From positions 186,001 to 250,000 of the forward strand of contig NZ_NNBK01000008.1 in assembly GCF_002803075.1 (NCBI RefSeq): a stretch of DNA of 64,000 bases. Reading direction: 5' to 3'. Below are positions 46,580 through 55,738 of this stretch, in pieces (the first letter of the stretch is position 1; every line of letters starts with the position of its first letter). Source of the stretch: Streptomyces sp. CB01373 (GTDB lineage Bacteria; Actinomycetota; Actinomycetes; Streptomycetales; Streptomycetaceae). The position numbers were made by a program, and so were the translations under genes. The notes under the pieces were generated by a model. That model saw only the letters and a program-made list of their open reading frames with translations, had not been told where the DNA came from and did no database searches.

Positions 46580-47841
46580 GGAAGGACCTCCGGGGCGGGA
46601 AGCGGTTCGTAAGGGGATTGTTCGTTGAGTGCCTGCCCGGCCTCCTCGTCGAGGGCGGGATGCTGCTGTGCGCGGTCGCGGGCCTCTCGGGCCACGGCCG
46701 CCTCCGGCAACCGCAGGGTGAAGGTGGAGCCCTGTCCCTCGGCGCTCCACAGAGTGATCTCCCCGCCGTGCGAGGCGACCACGTGCTTCACGATCGCCAG
46801 ACCCAGGCCGGTGCCCCCCGTGGCACGCGACCGGGCCGGGTCGACGCGGTAGAAGCGCTCGAAGATGCGCTCCTTGTCCTTGTCCGAGATGCCGATGCCC
46901 TGGTCGGTGACGGCGATCTCGATGAGGTCCCCGCCGGGCACCCGCACCCGGCGGGCGGCGATGCCGACGCGGGTGCGGGACGGGGAGTAGTTGACGGCGT
47001 TCTCCACGAGGTTGCCGAGCGCCGCGGCGAGCTGGCCCCGGTTGCCCCACACCCGCAGGTCGGCGGTGCCTCCGGCGGCCATCGTGATCTGCTTGGTCCC
47101 GGCCTGGTGGCGGCAGCGGTCGACGGCCTCGGCCACCAGCTCGTCCACCCGGACCGGCTCGGCGTCCTCCAGCGGGTCGTCGTTCTGCACCCGGGAGAGG
47201 TCGATGAGCTCCTGCACCAGGTTGGTGAGCCGGGTCGCCTCGATCTGCATGCGCCCGGCGAAGCGCTCCACGGCCTCCGGGTCGTCGGAGGCGTCCATGA
47301 CGGCCTCGGACAACAGGGAGAGCGCGCCGACCGGGGTCTTCAGCTCGTGGCTCACATTGGCGACGAAGTCGCGTCGTACGGCCTCGATGCGGCGGGCCTC
47401 GGTCAGGTCCTCCACCAGGAGCAGCACCAGCCGGGAGCCCAGCGGCGCGACGCGCGCGGAGACGGCGAGGGCCTCGCCGCGTCCGGTGCCGCGCCGCGGC
47501 AGGTCCAGCTCGACCTGCCGTATCTCTCCGTCCCTCCGGGTGTCCCGGGCCATCTGGAGCATCGGCTCCACGGCCAGCGTGCCGCCGCGGACCAGTCCGA
47601 GGGCGTACGCTGCCGAACTGGCCTTGACCACGGCGTCGGCCTCGTCGAGGACGACCGCCGAGGAGCGCAGTACGGAGAGGACGGTGTCCACACCCGGCGG
47701 CAGGACCGGGTCGGTGTGCAGGGAAGTACGGGTCGGGCGCCTCTGCTCGCGCTCGCTCCAGCGGAACGCCAGCATGGCGATGACGCCGGTGAGCACTCCG
47801 GCGATCGCTGCCGCTGCGGCGACCGCCGCGTTCACGTCCAT
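46576..47841 (-). CDS. phoR: Phosphate sensor histidine kinase PhoR
   Basis: A 421-residue sensor kinase. One membrane helix near the N-terminus (AAVAAAAAIAGVLTGVIAMLAF), a degenerate PAS-like region, the H-box FVANVSHELKTPVGALSLL, N-box NLVENAVNYSP, and G boxes DQGIGISDKDKERIFERFYRV and GGTGLGLAIVKHVVASHGG. It autophosphorylates and passes phosphate to PhoP when phosphate is scarce. The ATG at 47841 (MDVNAAV) gives the normal short cytoplasmic lead; the 5' end lies next to the PHO box shared with phoU. Confidence 0.94.
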   Translation of the reverse strand: MDVNAAVAAAAAIAGVLTGVIAMLAFRWSEREQRRPTRTSLHTDPVLPPGVDTVLSVLRSSAVVLDEADAVVKASSAAYALGLVRGGTLAVEPMLQMARDTRRDGEIRQVELDLPRRGTGRGEALAVSARVAPLGSRLVLLLVEDLTEARRIEAVRRDFVANVSHELKTPVGALSLLSEAVMDASDDPEAVERFAGRMQIEATRLTNLVQELIDLSRVQNDDPLEDAEPVRVDELVAEAVDRCRHQAGTKQITMAAGGTADLRVWGNRGQLAAALGNLVENAVNYSPSRTRVGIAARRVRVPGGDLIEIAVTDQGIGISDKDKERIFERFYRVDPARSRATGGTGLGLAIVKHVVASHGGEITLWSAEGQGSTFTLRLPEAAVAREARDRAQQHPALDEEAGQALNEQSPYEPLPAPEVLP

Positions 47842-47931
47842 GCGTCGTTCACGTCCATGCGTCCAGGTTAGGCACGGGACAGGACCGGACCACAGCCGTC
47901 CAGGTGCGACCTCGGACACTCGTCGCCCAGA

Positions 47932-47960
47932 GTTCACCTTGCAGCCAGGGATGGTTCATT
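47932..47960. promoter_or_regulatory. Candidate PHO box (PhoP operator)
   Basis: GTTCACC (47932) and GTTCATT (47954) are two direct-repeat units 22 bp apart, that is two 11-bp periods, with a degenerate middle unit at 47943. This is the spacing of PhoP boxes. It lies between the divergent phoR and phoU starts and implies autoregulation. Confidence 0.72.
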
Positions 47961-48093
47961 TGGGGTGACGGAAACGGACGCGTACGGCCCGGACCGTGGG
48001 AGCGTGGGGTTCGCACCCCAGGCTCCGCCGCGGCCCCAGGCCCCGGAAAACCCCTACGAACCCCCTGAACGAGACGCACGAGAGGGAACCCTG

Positions 48094-48783
48094 ATGCGGG
48101 ACGCGTACCACGAGGAACTTGACTCGATCGGCGACGGTCTGGTGGAGATGGCCCGGCTGGTCGGGTCGGCGATCGGGCGCGCCACGACCGCCATCCTGGA
48201 CTCCGACCTGAAGCTGGCCGAGAGCGTGATCGAGGCCGACCAGCGGGTCGACGAAATCCAGCACGACCTGGAGGCCCGGGCGATAGCCCTGCTGGCCAGG
48301 CAGCAGCCGGTGGCGACGGATCTCAGGATCGTCGTGACGTCCCTGCGGATGTCCGCCGACCTGGAGCGTTCGGGCGACCTGGCCCAGCACGTGGCCAAGC
48401 TCGCCCGGCTGCGCTTCCCGCAGCGCGCGGTCCCGCAGGACCTGCACGCCACCATCCTGGAGATGGGACAGCTGGCCCAGCGCCTGATGGCGAAGGCGGC
48501 CGAGGTGATCGTGACCAAGGACGTCGACCTGGCCCTCCAGCTGGAGCAGGACGACGACGAGATGGACCTGCTGCACCGCACCCTCTTCACGCACCTGATC
48601 GACGACCGCTGGCAGCACGGCATCGAGACGGCCGTGGACGTCACCCTGCTCGGCCGCTACTACGAGCGGTACGCCGACCACGCGGTCGCGGTCGCCAAGC
48701 GGGTGGTGTACCTGGTGACCGGCGAGCACGCGGACGAACTCCAGCAGGACATCAAGCCGGTGACGGGGGTGGAGGGGGCCTGA
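48094..48783 (+). CDS. phoU: Phosphate-signalling protein PhoU
   Basis: A 229-residue PhoU with the two three-helix repeats. Repeat 1: YHEELDSIGDGLVEMARLVGSAIGRATTAI, ADQRVDEIQHDLE. Repeat 2: LEMGQLAQRLMAKAAEVIV, EQDDDEMDLLHRTLF. The metal-binding E/DxxxD motifs are visible. PhoU couples the Pst transporter to PhoR and restrains the Pho response. The ATG at 48094 follows GAGGGA. It is divergent from phoR over the PHO box. Confidence 0.94.
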   Translation: MRDAYHEELDSIGDGLVEMARLVGSAIGRATTAILDSDLKLAESVIEADQRVDEIQHDLEARAIALLARQQPVATDLRIVVTSLRMSADLERSGDLAQHVAKLARLRFPQRAVPQDLHATILEMGQLAQRLMAKAAEVIVTKDVDLALQLEQDDDEMDLLHRTLFTHLIDDRWQHGIETAVDVTLLGRYYERYADHAVAVAKRVVYLVTGEHADELQQDIKPVTGVEGA

Positions 48784-48805
48784 CGGCCGGGGCGCCGGAG
48801 TGCTG

Positions 48806-48862
48806 GGGCTCTGCGACGCCGCAGGTGCCAGGGCGCTTGGGCTCTACGACGCCGCAGGCGCC
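48806..48862. repeat. 33-bp direct repeat
   Basis: GGGCTCT(G/A)CGACGCCGCAGG begins at 48806 and 48839. It lies in the gap after phoU and is not part of an evident gene. Confidence 0.6.
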
Positions 48863-48958
48863 GGGACGCTGAGGCGCGTACGAGCCACCGTGCGCCGTTG
48901 ATGCGCCCAGGGCAGCGGGCATGAAATGGGCAAAGGCACCAGTCTCGAGGAGGGACCC

Positions 48959-49114
48959 ATGGCCGAATCCCCCAGCACCACGCCCGACCCCACGCAGGAA
49001 CGCGAGACCGAGCAGCCCGCCGAGATCAAGAGCCTCCCGCTCTTCGGCGCCTGCGGCTGCGGCTCGGGCTGCGGCTGCGGCTGCCAGTCGGGCGGCCCCT
49101 GCCAGTGCGGCTGA
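48959..49114 (+). CDS. 51-residue Cys-rich protein
   Basis: A tiny protein with a strong Shine-Dalgarno (GAGGAGGGA). The N-terminal 30 residues are acidic and Glu/Thr/Pro-rich (ESPSTTPDPTQERETEQPAEIK). The last 21 residues hold seven cysteines among Gly residues (Cys at 32, 34, 38, 40, 42, 48, 50), in C-x-C and C-x3-C spacing. That resembles a mini-metallothionein or a Cys-rich RiPP core; no modification enzyme is adjacent. It follows phoU and ends before a strong hairpin at 49175. Function unknown. Confidence 0.7.
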   Translation: MAESPSTTPDPTQERETEQPAEIKSLPLFGACGCGSGCGCGCQSGGPCQCG

Positions 49115-49174
49115 CGGGCCGCCGCCCACCGAGTTCGTCCACAACCGCACCACGGCGCAGGCCGCCGCGGTGAT

Positions 49175-49207
49175 CGCAGGGCCCCGGTACTCCACCGGGG
49201 CCCTGCG
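49175..49207. terminator. 14-bp hairpin after the Cys-rich gene
   Basis: CGCAGGGCCCCGGT pairs with ACCGGGGCCCTGCG over a 5-nt loop, 60 bp after the stop. Confidence 0.8.
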
Positions 49208-49575
49208 GCGTATGTACGGGTGCCGTACGTACGGGCGCCGGTACGGGTGGCCGGCTGTTACCCACGGGGGAGTGACGGCCGCGCGGCGGCCGGGGTGGCG
49301 TGCCATGGCGAGCGCGCACGGGGGCTCAGTGCCCGCAAGGACCTTCCCGCCGACGGGCCGTCAACCGCTCGTGTTCGGCGCCTGAATGAGCCCTACAGTC
49401 AACCGTCACGGAAATATGGGCACTCTGTAACACCGGTCGGGAATCACCCCCATGTCCCGGAATCGACGGACAAGGTATGAGGGCGCGGCCAGCCGGCCGC
49501 CACCGTACAGCGCACACCTTCCCGCGCGGCTCGTCCCCGCGGGCGGAGTGTGCTCGCACCAAGCAGGGAGAGCCT
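49208..49575. other. 368-bp leader region of the lamin-tail gene
   Basis: No gene seen. It has GTACGGGTGCCGTACGTACGGG-type repeats near 49215-49245. The promoter of the lamin-tail gene probably lies in the second half, where the DNA is somewhat more AT-rich (about 49395-49435). Confidence 0.4.
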
Positions 49576-50133
49576 GTGTCCGTTTCCGTTTCTGTGACCG
49601 CTCGTCGTCTGGCCGCCGCGGCCGCCGTTGCCGGAGCACTGGTCGGTACGGCGACGCTGCCGGCGTCCGCAGCCGACCACGCCCCGCGTTCGCACCGCGA
49701 CAACGTGGTGATCAGCGGAGTGCACCTCGGCTCCGAGGGCCGCGACCACCGCTCCAACCGCGCCCTGAACGAGGAGTGGGTGGCGATCACGAACAACGGC
49801 CGCCAGAACGTCAATCTGAGCGGCTGGACGCTGTCCGACAAGCACGGCCACACCTACACCTTCCGTCACTTCCGGCTCAACGGCCGCGCCACGGTCCGGG
49901 TCCACACCGGTATCGGCCGCGACAGCCGCACGGACCTGTTCCAGGACCGCCGCAACGAGATCTGGGACCGTCGCGACACCGCCACCCTGCGCAACGAGCG
50001 GGGCCGCGTGGTGGACCTCACCACCTGGAACGACAACCGTCGCGACGACCGTGACCCCCGCGACACCCCCCGTGACAACCACCACGACCGCGACAACCAC
50101 CACGACCGCGACAACCGCGGCGGCCGCCACTGA
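49576..50133 (+). CDS. Secreted lamin-tail-domain protein
   Basis: A 185-residue exported protein. A signal peptide (TARRLAAAAAVAGALVGTATLPASA) precedes a lamin-tail domain (DNVVISGVHLGSEG, EEWVAITNNGRQNVNLSGWTLSDKHGHTYTF, TATLRNERGRVVDLTTW). Such immunoglobulin-like domains occur on secreted nucleases and surface proteins and are thought to mediate binding. The C-terminal tail repeats DNHHDRDNHHDRDN and is His/Asp-rich, possibly metal-binding. The GTG start has AGGGAG upstream. A strong hairpin follows. Confidence 0.85.
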   Translation: MSVSVSVTARRLAAAAAVAGALVGTATLPASAADHAPRSHRDNVVISGVHLGSEGRDHRSNRALNEEWVAITNNGRQNVNLSGWTLSDKHGHTYTFRHFRLNGRATVRVHTGIGRDSRTDLFQDRRNEIWDRRDTATLRNERGRVVDLTTWNDNRRDDRDPRDTPRDNHHDRDNHHDRDNRGGRH

Positions 50134-50152
50134 CACCAGGCACACCCCTGCG

Positions 50153-50187
50153 GCCCCCTGCCGGCGGATTTCCCGCCGGCAGGGGGC
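50153..50187. terminator. 15-bp perfect hairpin
   Basis: GCCCCCTGCCGGCGG pairs with CCGCCGGCAGGGGGC, between the convergent lamin-tail and hypothetical genes. Confidence 0.9.
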
Positions 50188-50214
50188 GTCGTCGTGCGGG
50201 CGCAGGTCAGCCCC

Positions 50215-50676
50215 TCAACACCACTGCGAACCCGCGTGGTCCGCGACGATCTCCACCTGGAGCAGACCGTCGTCGGGACCCTCTATGCCCAGGTAGGCGG
50301 TCGTCCCACCCATCGACTTGGTGAAACAACCGGGCACCGTTCCCCTCTTGGCGGCGCTCCTCGGCCGCCAGCCGTCCGCCCGGGCGGCCTCCCGATAGTG
50401 GGCCAGGGCACCCTCGGAGGACCCGCCGTACCGGTACTCCGCACCGACGACCACGAAGCGATCGTCGTCGTCACAACTCCGGTACCGGCCCGTGGGATCA
50501 GCCCCTTCCGGTGCCGTACCCAGCACCGCCGCACCCGCCATGACCTCGGCAAGCCGGTCCTCGTCCGCGCCACAGCCATAGGAGGTCAGGAAGTACACCG
50601 CGGGCAACCCCACCACCAACAACCCCAGAACAGCCACGAAAGCAACCGGCCAATACCCCACCCGACTTCTCTCCAT
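50215..50676 (-). CDS. Membrane-anchored hypothetical protein
   Basis: A 153-residue protein with one N-terminal hydrophobic segment (YWPVAFVAVLGLLVVGLPAVYFL) and an extracytoplasmic domain with three Cys (YGCGADEDR, RSCDDDDRF, VPGCFTKSM). A Tyr/Gly/Ser-rich central part (RYGGSSEGALAHYREAARADGW) reads like a known Streptomyces hypothetical. No catalytic motif. The ATG at 50676 begins before the helix; an in-frame extension is not needed. It is convergent with the lamin-tail gene. Confidence 0.72.
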   Translation of the reverse strand: MERSRVGYWPVAFVAVLGLLVVGLPAVYFLTSYGCGADEDRLAEVMAGAAVLGTAPEGADPTGRYRSCDDDDRFVVVGAEYRYGGSSEGALAHYREAARADGWRPRSAAKRGTVPGCFTKSMGGTTAYLGIEGPDDGLLQVEIVADHAGSQWC

Positions 50677-50920
50677 ACGCCCGGACGCTAGCCCACCCCT
50701 CGCGAAGCCCTTCTGCCTGACGGGGAGTTGCCGCCCGACGCAACACGCCGACTGCGGGCCGACTTCCCCAACCACGGTCGTGAGCAGGGCGAATGCTACG
50801 ATCCGGCCACTCGCCCGGGGGGGGACGAACATCAGCCGACGCAGGTTCATGACCTGCGGCTCAGTCGCGCGCTGCACAAGCCTCCCGAGTCTTCGCCTGC
50901 CATTCCTGGAGCTGACCCGC

Positions 50921-53900
50921 ATGGCCAGACGTGCGCTCATACGCGGCGCCGCCGTTTCCCTCACGCTCGCCATGGGCCTCGGCTCGCCGGCGGTCGGTAC
51001 CGCGCAAGGTGAAACGGCCGCGGGAGAGGTGGTCGTCCCGGCCACCACGGCCATGGTTCCCGAGACGAGTCTGCTGAGCGCGGGGCCCTCCGGTTTCCTC
51101 CGCCACGAGTACGGGCGCGGCCACCTGTGGACGACCTACGACGGCGTCGACACGGTCGTCGACGCGTCCGCCACGGGCGTCTTCGGCCTCCCGGAATTCG
51201 GCGCGGGCTCGGACGTCGTCGCCTCCTACGACGAGTCCGACCGTGTGGTGACACTGCGGGACATGCGGTCCGGCCGGTCCCGCACGATCGCGCTTCCCGC
51301 ACGCCACGAGTACCGGGCCACCCTCGGATCGACGGTCGTGACGCTGGCGGGGACCCAGGGCAGCGACGTCACGTGGCACCTGCTGGACGTCCGGGACGAC
51401 GGCTCCGTCACCGACCGCACGGTGGAGGGCGTACCCCAGGGCATCTACATTCTCAACGAGCGCAACGCGGCGCTGGGCGACGCGCACGGACAGCTCGTGA
51501 GCTGGCGGGTCGACCGCGAGTCGTTCACCGGCTGGCTCGACCTCGACCAGGGCCGGCTGATCACGCTGCCGTACACCGTGAGCGCGGGGTACCCGTTCAT
51601 CGCCCTCACCGCCACACACCTGCTGTGGTGGGACGAGGGGACCGCCCACATCGCCTCCCGCCGTGACCTGACCGCCGCCCCGCGGACGGTCCCGGTACGC
51701 GACGTCGGGCAGGTGCTGGGCATGGTCGGCGACACCCTCGTCGTCTCGCGCTACGACTCCGCCCTGGGTCCCCTCAATTACAGCCTGCCGGTGTGGAGGG
51801 TCGAGTCCGTACCCCTCGACGGCTCCCCGGGGAAGACGCTTCTGGCCAGGTCGTCGTGGCGTGCCGTGCCGACTCCGGGCGGCGGGCTCCTGGTGCCGGG
51901 CGGCCCCGGCACGGACCAGTGGGGCGTCTCCCTCGTCGAACCCGCCGCCGGCGGCGGCGTGACGGTACGCAGGATCGCCGACGCGTACCCCTGGCAGAGG
52001 GTCGACGACGTCTCCCAGCTGACCCTGACACAAGGGCGGTTGACCACCGTGGAGACGGATCGCTCGCAGGAGTGGACGTATCTCCGCACCCGCGACATCG
52101 GTGTGGCCGGATCCCCCACCGTCGGGGCGCTCACCAACCGCGGCCGCGTGGTGCCGGAGAACTACTGGGCGGGCCGCCCGCGCCTCGACGACACCGGTGA
52201 CGGCCGGACGGTCGTCTGGGGCCCCAGCACCTCCGCCGCCGAGCAGCCCCACCTCCTGGGGCCCACCCAGTCGCTGCCCGGCACCCGGATCGACAGCTCC
52301 CGTACCTACCAGTTCGTGGAGGCCGTCAGCGGCCGTTTCGCCGTCCTGAAGACTCCGTACACCAGCACCGGGGCGGAGACCCGGGTCGTCGACCTCGACA
52401 CCGGGCGCACGGTGTTCACCACGACGGAGACCACCGAAGCAATGTGGGGCACCACCCTGTGGGTGAGATCCGGCAACGACGCGGTGGTCCCCGTCGACGT
52501 GCTGACCGGACGGCGGGGCGATGCGGTGTGGTTCGGGCGCGGGTGCATGCTGAACGACTTCCAGGCAGTCGGGCGGTGGCTGCTGTGGACCTGCGTGGGC
52601 TCCCTCACGGGCCAGGGCGTCTACGACACCACCACGAAGAAGAACCTCACGCTCGTCTCCGGCGACTGGTCGCAGGCGAAGCTCGGTGACGGCTTCGTCG
52701 CGATGGAGTCGGACGGGAACCTGAAGGTCACCGACGTTCGCGGCGGGACCCCCGTGTCGCACACCGTCGGGAAGTTCGAGTGGGGTCCCTGGGACGTCGA
52801 CCCCTACACCGGTGTGATCGCCCAGCAGGGCGCCAAGGGCATCCACCTCATCCCCAGCGGTGTCCCCGTCTCGCCCCTGGTCCAGCTCGACGCCACCGTC
52901 GCCGCCTCGGTGGACGTCAAGGGAGGAACCGGGCAGTGGAGCCCGAAGTGGCGGCTGAACAAACCGGCCGCCTCCTGGCAGCTCGTGATCAAGCACAAGG
53001 CCACCGGCAAGGCCGTCCGCACCCTCTCCGGCGGCCTGGCGCGCGGCCTGGCGGCCACGGCGTGGAACGGCAAGGACGGCTCCGGCCGGCTGGTGCCCAA
53101 CGGCGCCTACACCTGGACGTTGACCGCCGCGCCTGCCGACGGGACGGGCAAGGCCCTGACCAGGTCCGGGACGCTGAAGCTCAGCGGCGGCGCCGCCGTG
53201 CACCGGGACTTCGTCGGCTCCGACGGCTTCGGCGAGCTGCTGACGCTGAACGGTTCGGGCGTTCTGACCTACCAACGAAGCAACGGCGCCGGGAAGTTCA
53301 GCGCCAAGACCTCCGGTTCCGGCTGGCCGAAGACCGTCAAGGCGATCCCGTACGGCGATCTGAACGGCGACCGGTGCAACGACGTGCTCGTGCGGCTCAG
53401 CAGCGGTGCCCTGCGCGCGTACAAGCCGGGGTGCGGCAAGGCGCTGACGCCGTCGACACCGTACACCTCCCTCGGCTCGGGCTGGAACCAGTACGACATC
53501 CTGACCTCGCCGGGGGATGTCACGGGCGACGGACGGGCGGACCTGATCGCGCGCAAGGCGTCGACCGGGGACGTCTACCTCTTCAAGGGAACGAGCACCG
53601 GCAAGCTCTCGGCGCGCACCAAGCTCTACTCCCGGTGGACCGGGTACAAGAAGATCGTGGGCGCGGGCGACCTGAACGGTGACGGCCACGGCGACCTGCT
53701 CGTCCAGGACAAGTCCAACCAGCTCTGGCGCTACAACGGCACCGGCAAGGGCAAGTTCAAGGCCCGGGTGAAGGTGGCCAAGAACTGGGGAGCCTCCTAC
53801 AACGCCGTCGTCGGCGTCGGGGACATCACCGGCGACGGGAAGGCCGACCTCGTCGCCCGTGACACCTCCGGCAACCTGTGGCGCTACAACGGCAACGGCA

Positions 53901-53965
53901 AGGGGTCCTTCGGCGCGCGCACGAAGATCGCCACCGGTTGGAAGGGTTACAAGGCGCTGTCCTGA
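50921..53965 (+). CDS. Large secreted protein with propeller, FlgD-like and FG-GAP domains
   Basis: A 1014-residue exported protein. A signal peptide (residues 1-29) is followed by about 650 residues of WD/YVTN-like propeller repeats (VVASYDESDRVVTLRDMRSGR, LVSWRVDRESFTGWLDLDQG). About residues 665-765 form a FlgD-type immunoglobulin fold (SWQLVIKHKATGKAVRTLSG, TAWNGKDGSGRLVPNGAYTWTLTA). The C-terminus has FG-GAP/VCBS repeats with GDLNGDRCNDVLVRL, GDVTGDGRADLIARK, GDLNGDGHGDLLVQD and GDITGDGKADLVARD calcium-binding motifs. This points to a surface or adhesion role. The ATG at 50921 has GGAG at suitable spacing and starts the signal peptide. A run of eight G lies 100 bp upstream. Confidence 0.87.
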   Translation: MARRALIRGAAVSLTLAMGLGSPAVGTAQGETAAGEVVVPATTAMVPETSLLSAGPSGFLRHEYGRGHLWTTYDGVDTVVDASATGVFGLPEFGAGSDVVASYDESDRVVTLRDMRSGRSRTIALPARHEYRATLGSTVVTLAGTQGSDVTWHLLDVRDDGSVTDRTVEGVPQGIYILNERNAALGDAHGQLVSWRVDRESFTGWLDLDQGRLITLPYTVSAGYPFIALTATHLLWWDEGTAHIASRRDLTAAPRTVPVRDVGQVLGMVGDTLVVSRYDSALGPLNYSLPVWRVESVPLDGSPGKTLLARSSWRAVPTPGGGLLVPGGPGTDQWGVSLVEPAAGGGVTVRRIADAYPWQRVDDVSQLTLTQGRLTTVETDRSQEWTYLRTRDIGVAGSPTVGALTNRGRVVPENYWAGRPRLDDTGDGRTVVWGPSTSAAEQPHLLGPTQSLPGTRIDSSRTYQFVEAVSGRFAVLKTPYTSTGAETRVVDLDTGRTVFTTTETTEAMWGTTLWVRSGNDAVVPVDVLTGRRGDAVWFGRGCMLNDFQAVGRWLLWTCVGSLTGQGVYDTTTKKNLTLVSGDWSQAKLGDGFVAMESDGNLKVTDVRGGTPVSHTVGKFEWGPWDVDPYTGVIAQQGAKGIHLIPSGVPVSPLVQLDATVAASVDVKGGTGQWSPKWRLNKPAASWQLVIKHKATGKAVRTLSGGLARGLAATAWNGKDGSGRLVPNGAYTWTLTAAPADGTGKALTRSGTLKLSGGAAVHRDFVGSDGFGELLTLNGSGVLTYQRSNGAGKFSAKTSGSGWPKTVKAIPYGDLNGDRCNDVLVRLSSGALRAYKPGCGKALTPSTPYTSLGSGWNQYDILTSPGDVTGDGRADLIARKASTGDVYLFKGTSTGKLSARTKLYSRWTGYKKIVGAGDLNGDGHGDLLVQDKSNQLWRYNGTGKGKFKARVKVAKNWGASYNAVVGVGDITGDGKADLVARDTSGNLWRYNGNGKGSFGARTKIATGWKGYKALS

Positions 53966-54006
53966 GACCGCGGGCTCTCACCCCACACCCTCCGCGCATG
54001 TGAACA

Positions 54007-54035
54007 GCCCCTGACCAGGAACTACGGTCAGGGGC
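54007..54035. terminator. 10-bp hairpin
   Basis: GCCCCTGACC pairs with GGTCAGGGGC, 42 bp after the stop of the FG-GAP gene. Confidence 0.75.
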
Positions 54036-54256
54036 CGCCATGTTGCCCGCCGGCCGCCGGCCACCGTGGCCCGGCTGCCGCCCCGGGCCGGGCCGGCGAC
54101 GGCGTTTGCGTGCCCGCATGGCTATTGACCTGCTCAGATCCGCTGTGCTTCGCTCCCCGGTGAGGGCCTGGGGCACCGCTACTGACTGTGGCCGTCCGCT
54201 CTGAAGGGCACACCAAGGGCACGGACGGCGTGCAGGGGCGGACGAGGGGGTATGAC

Positions 54257-55678
54257 GTGTCTCGGGGCTTTGGGAGACGTATTGGGATTGCGGGCGAAGT
54301 GACCGCTCCGCCCAGACACATACCGGACCTGCTTCGATCACGGGCGGGACTCTGGGCCGTGACGGGTGTCGCGGCCCTCGGATTCCTCATCGTGCTGGAG
54401 TTCGCCGCGCGTCACTACGGCCTGCCGGGACCCCTCACCAGCCAGGTGCGGGAGCTGGTGGTCCCCCCCAAGTCGGGCGGCCTGCTGTACGCCGCCATGG
54501 CGTTGATGATGGTGGTCCTGACCTGGCGGGAACGGTTCGTCGCGGTGGCCGCGGCGGTCGGCGTCGACATCGCCTTCTCGCTGGTCCGGTGGGCGTTGGA
54601 CGTCAGGACGACCGGCGGCCACCCCTTCGGCAACGGGGCGTTGTGGGTGATTCTGGGCTGCGCGGTCGTCGCCGTCACCCGCCGCACGGGCGCAGAACGT
54701 GTCCTGCTGCTGAAGGGCGTCGGGCTGGGCCTGCTGCTGGTGGCCGGCCGCAAGACCGGCGACACATGGCTGCTCATCACCTCGAAGACCCGCCCGGCGG
54801 TGCTCGACCAGTACGTGGCGACAGCCGATCACGCGCTGGGCAATCCGTCGTGGCTGGTGGGCCGGATCGTCACGGCCACCGGCCCCTTCGGCTTCAATTT
54901 CCTCGACATCGTCTACGGTCAGCTCGCGGTGGCCGCGGTCGCCGTCGCGCTGTACCAACTGCGCGGTGTGGCGGTCGAACGCCGCTTCCCGGGCCATCAC
55001 CTGGTGCGCAGCTTCCTGGTGATCGGCCTTCTCGGGCCGGCCTTCTACATGATCTTTCCGGTGGTCGGGCCGATCTTCGCCTACGGAACCGGCACCGACT
55101 ACTGGTCGTCGGTCAGCCTGTGGTCGCCGGACATTCCGTCCAGCGGGCACTGGGCGGTGGGCGACCTGTGGCCGCAGACGCCGTCGCTGATCGACACCCC
55201 GCACCCGATGCGGTTCGACGAGATCACTCCGCGGAACTGCATGCCCAGCCTGCACACGGCGTGGGCCGCCGCGATCTTCATCCATTCCCGGAAGGGCCCG
55301 CGCGTCCTGCGGTACGCGGGCACGTTCTGGCTGGTCGCCACGCTCACCGCGACGCTGGGCTTCGGCTACCACTACGGCGTGGATCTCATAGCCGGCGTGG
55401 TCTTCGTCCTCACGGTCGAGGCGGCCCTGCGGGCGTTCGACCGCGGCTGGGACCGGTCGGGGATCCGGCTGGCCGCGTACGGCGCGGCGGTCTTCGCCGC
55501 GCTGCTGGTGTCCTACCGCTTCCTGCCGTTGACGATGGCCGAGCACCCGTGGCTGTCCGGCCCCCTGCTCATCCTCGCGATGGCCTCAGTGATCTACGGC
55601 TACGTACGGACCACCACGGCATGGGACCCGAGGCCCGCACCAGCACGACGCCCGGAACCGCAACCGGAACCGATCTGA
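54257..55678 (+). CDS. PAP2-superfamily integral membrane phosphatase/phosphotransferase
   Basis: A 473-residue polytopic protein with about ten hydrophobic helices. The PAP2 motifs are present in the C-terminal half: ITPRNCMPSLHTAWAA (PSxH) and FGYHYGVDLIAG (His and Asp). The fold and length resemble the inositol-phosphate or lipid phosphotransferase (AUR1-like) branch, so it may transfer or remove a phosphate from a lipid or polyprenyl carrier at the membrane surface. The GTG at 54257 follows GAGGGGG. A terminator and the initiator tRNA follow. Confidence 0.85.
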   Translation: MSRGFGRRIGIAGEVTAPPRHIPDLLRSRAGLWAVTGVAALGFLIVLEFAARHYGLPGPLTSQVRELVVPPKSGGLLYAAMALMMVVLTWRERFVAVAAAVGVDIAFSLVRWALDVRTTGGHPFGNGALWVILGCAVVAVTRRTGAERVLLLKGVGLGLLLVAGRKTGDTWLLITSKTRPAVLDQYVATADHALGNPSWLVGRIVTATGPFGFNFLDIVYGQLAVAAVAVALYQLRGVAVERRFPGHHLVRSFLVIGLLGPAFYMIFPVVGPIFAYGTGTDYWSSVSLWSPDIPSSGHWAVGDLWPQTPSLIDTPHPMRFDEITPRNCMPSLHTAWAAAIFIHSRKGPRVLRYAGTFWLVATLTATLGFGYHYGVDLIAGVVFVLTVEAALRAFDRGWDRSGIRLAAYGAAVFAALLVSYRFLPLTMAEHPWLSGPLLILAMASVIYGYVRTTTAWDPRPAPARRPEPQPEPI

Positions 55679-55705
55679 AGGCTGTCGCACCGCGTGGCGG
55701 AATGC

Positions 55706-55732
55706 GAAAGGGCCCGGAGACCGGGCCCTTTC
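55706..55732. terminator. Perfect 12-bp hairpin
   Basis: GAAAGGGCCCGG pairs with CCGGGCCCTTTC over a 3-nt loop, between the PAP2 gene and the tRNA 3' end. Confidence 0.88.
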
Positions 55733-55738
55733 ACGTAG

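Noticed and set aside
50817..50824. Run of eight G upstream of the large FG-GAP gene, considered as a phase-variable tract
   Set aside because: It lies outside the chosen coding start and such tracts are not unusual in DNA of this composition; no evidence of slippage.
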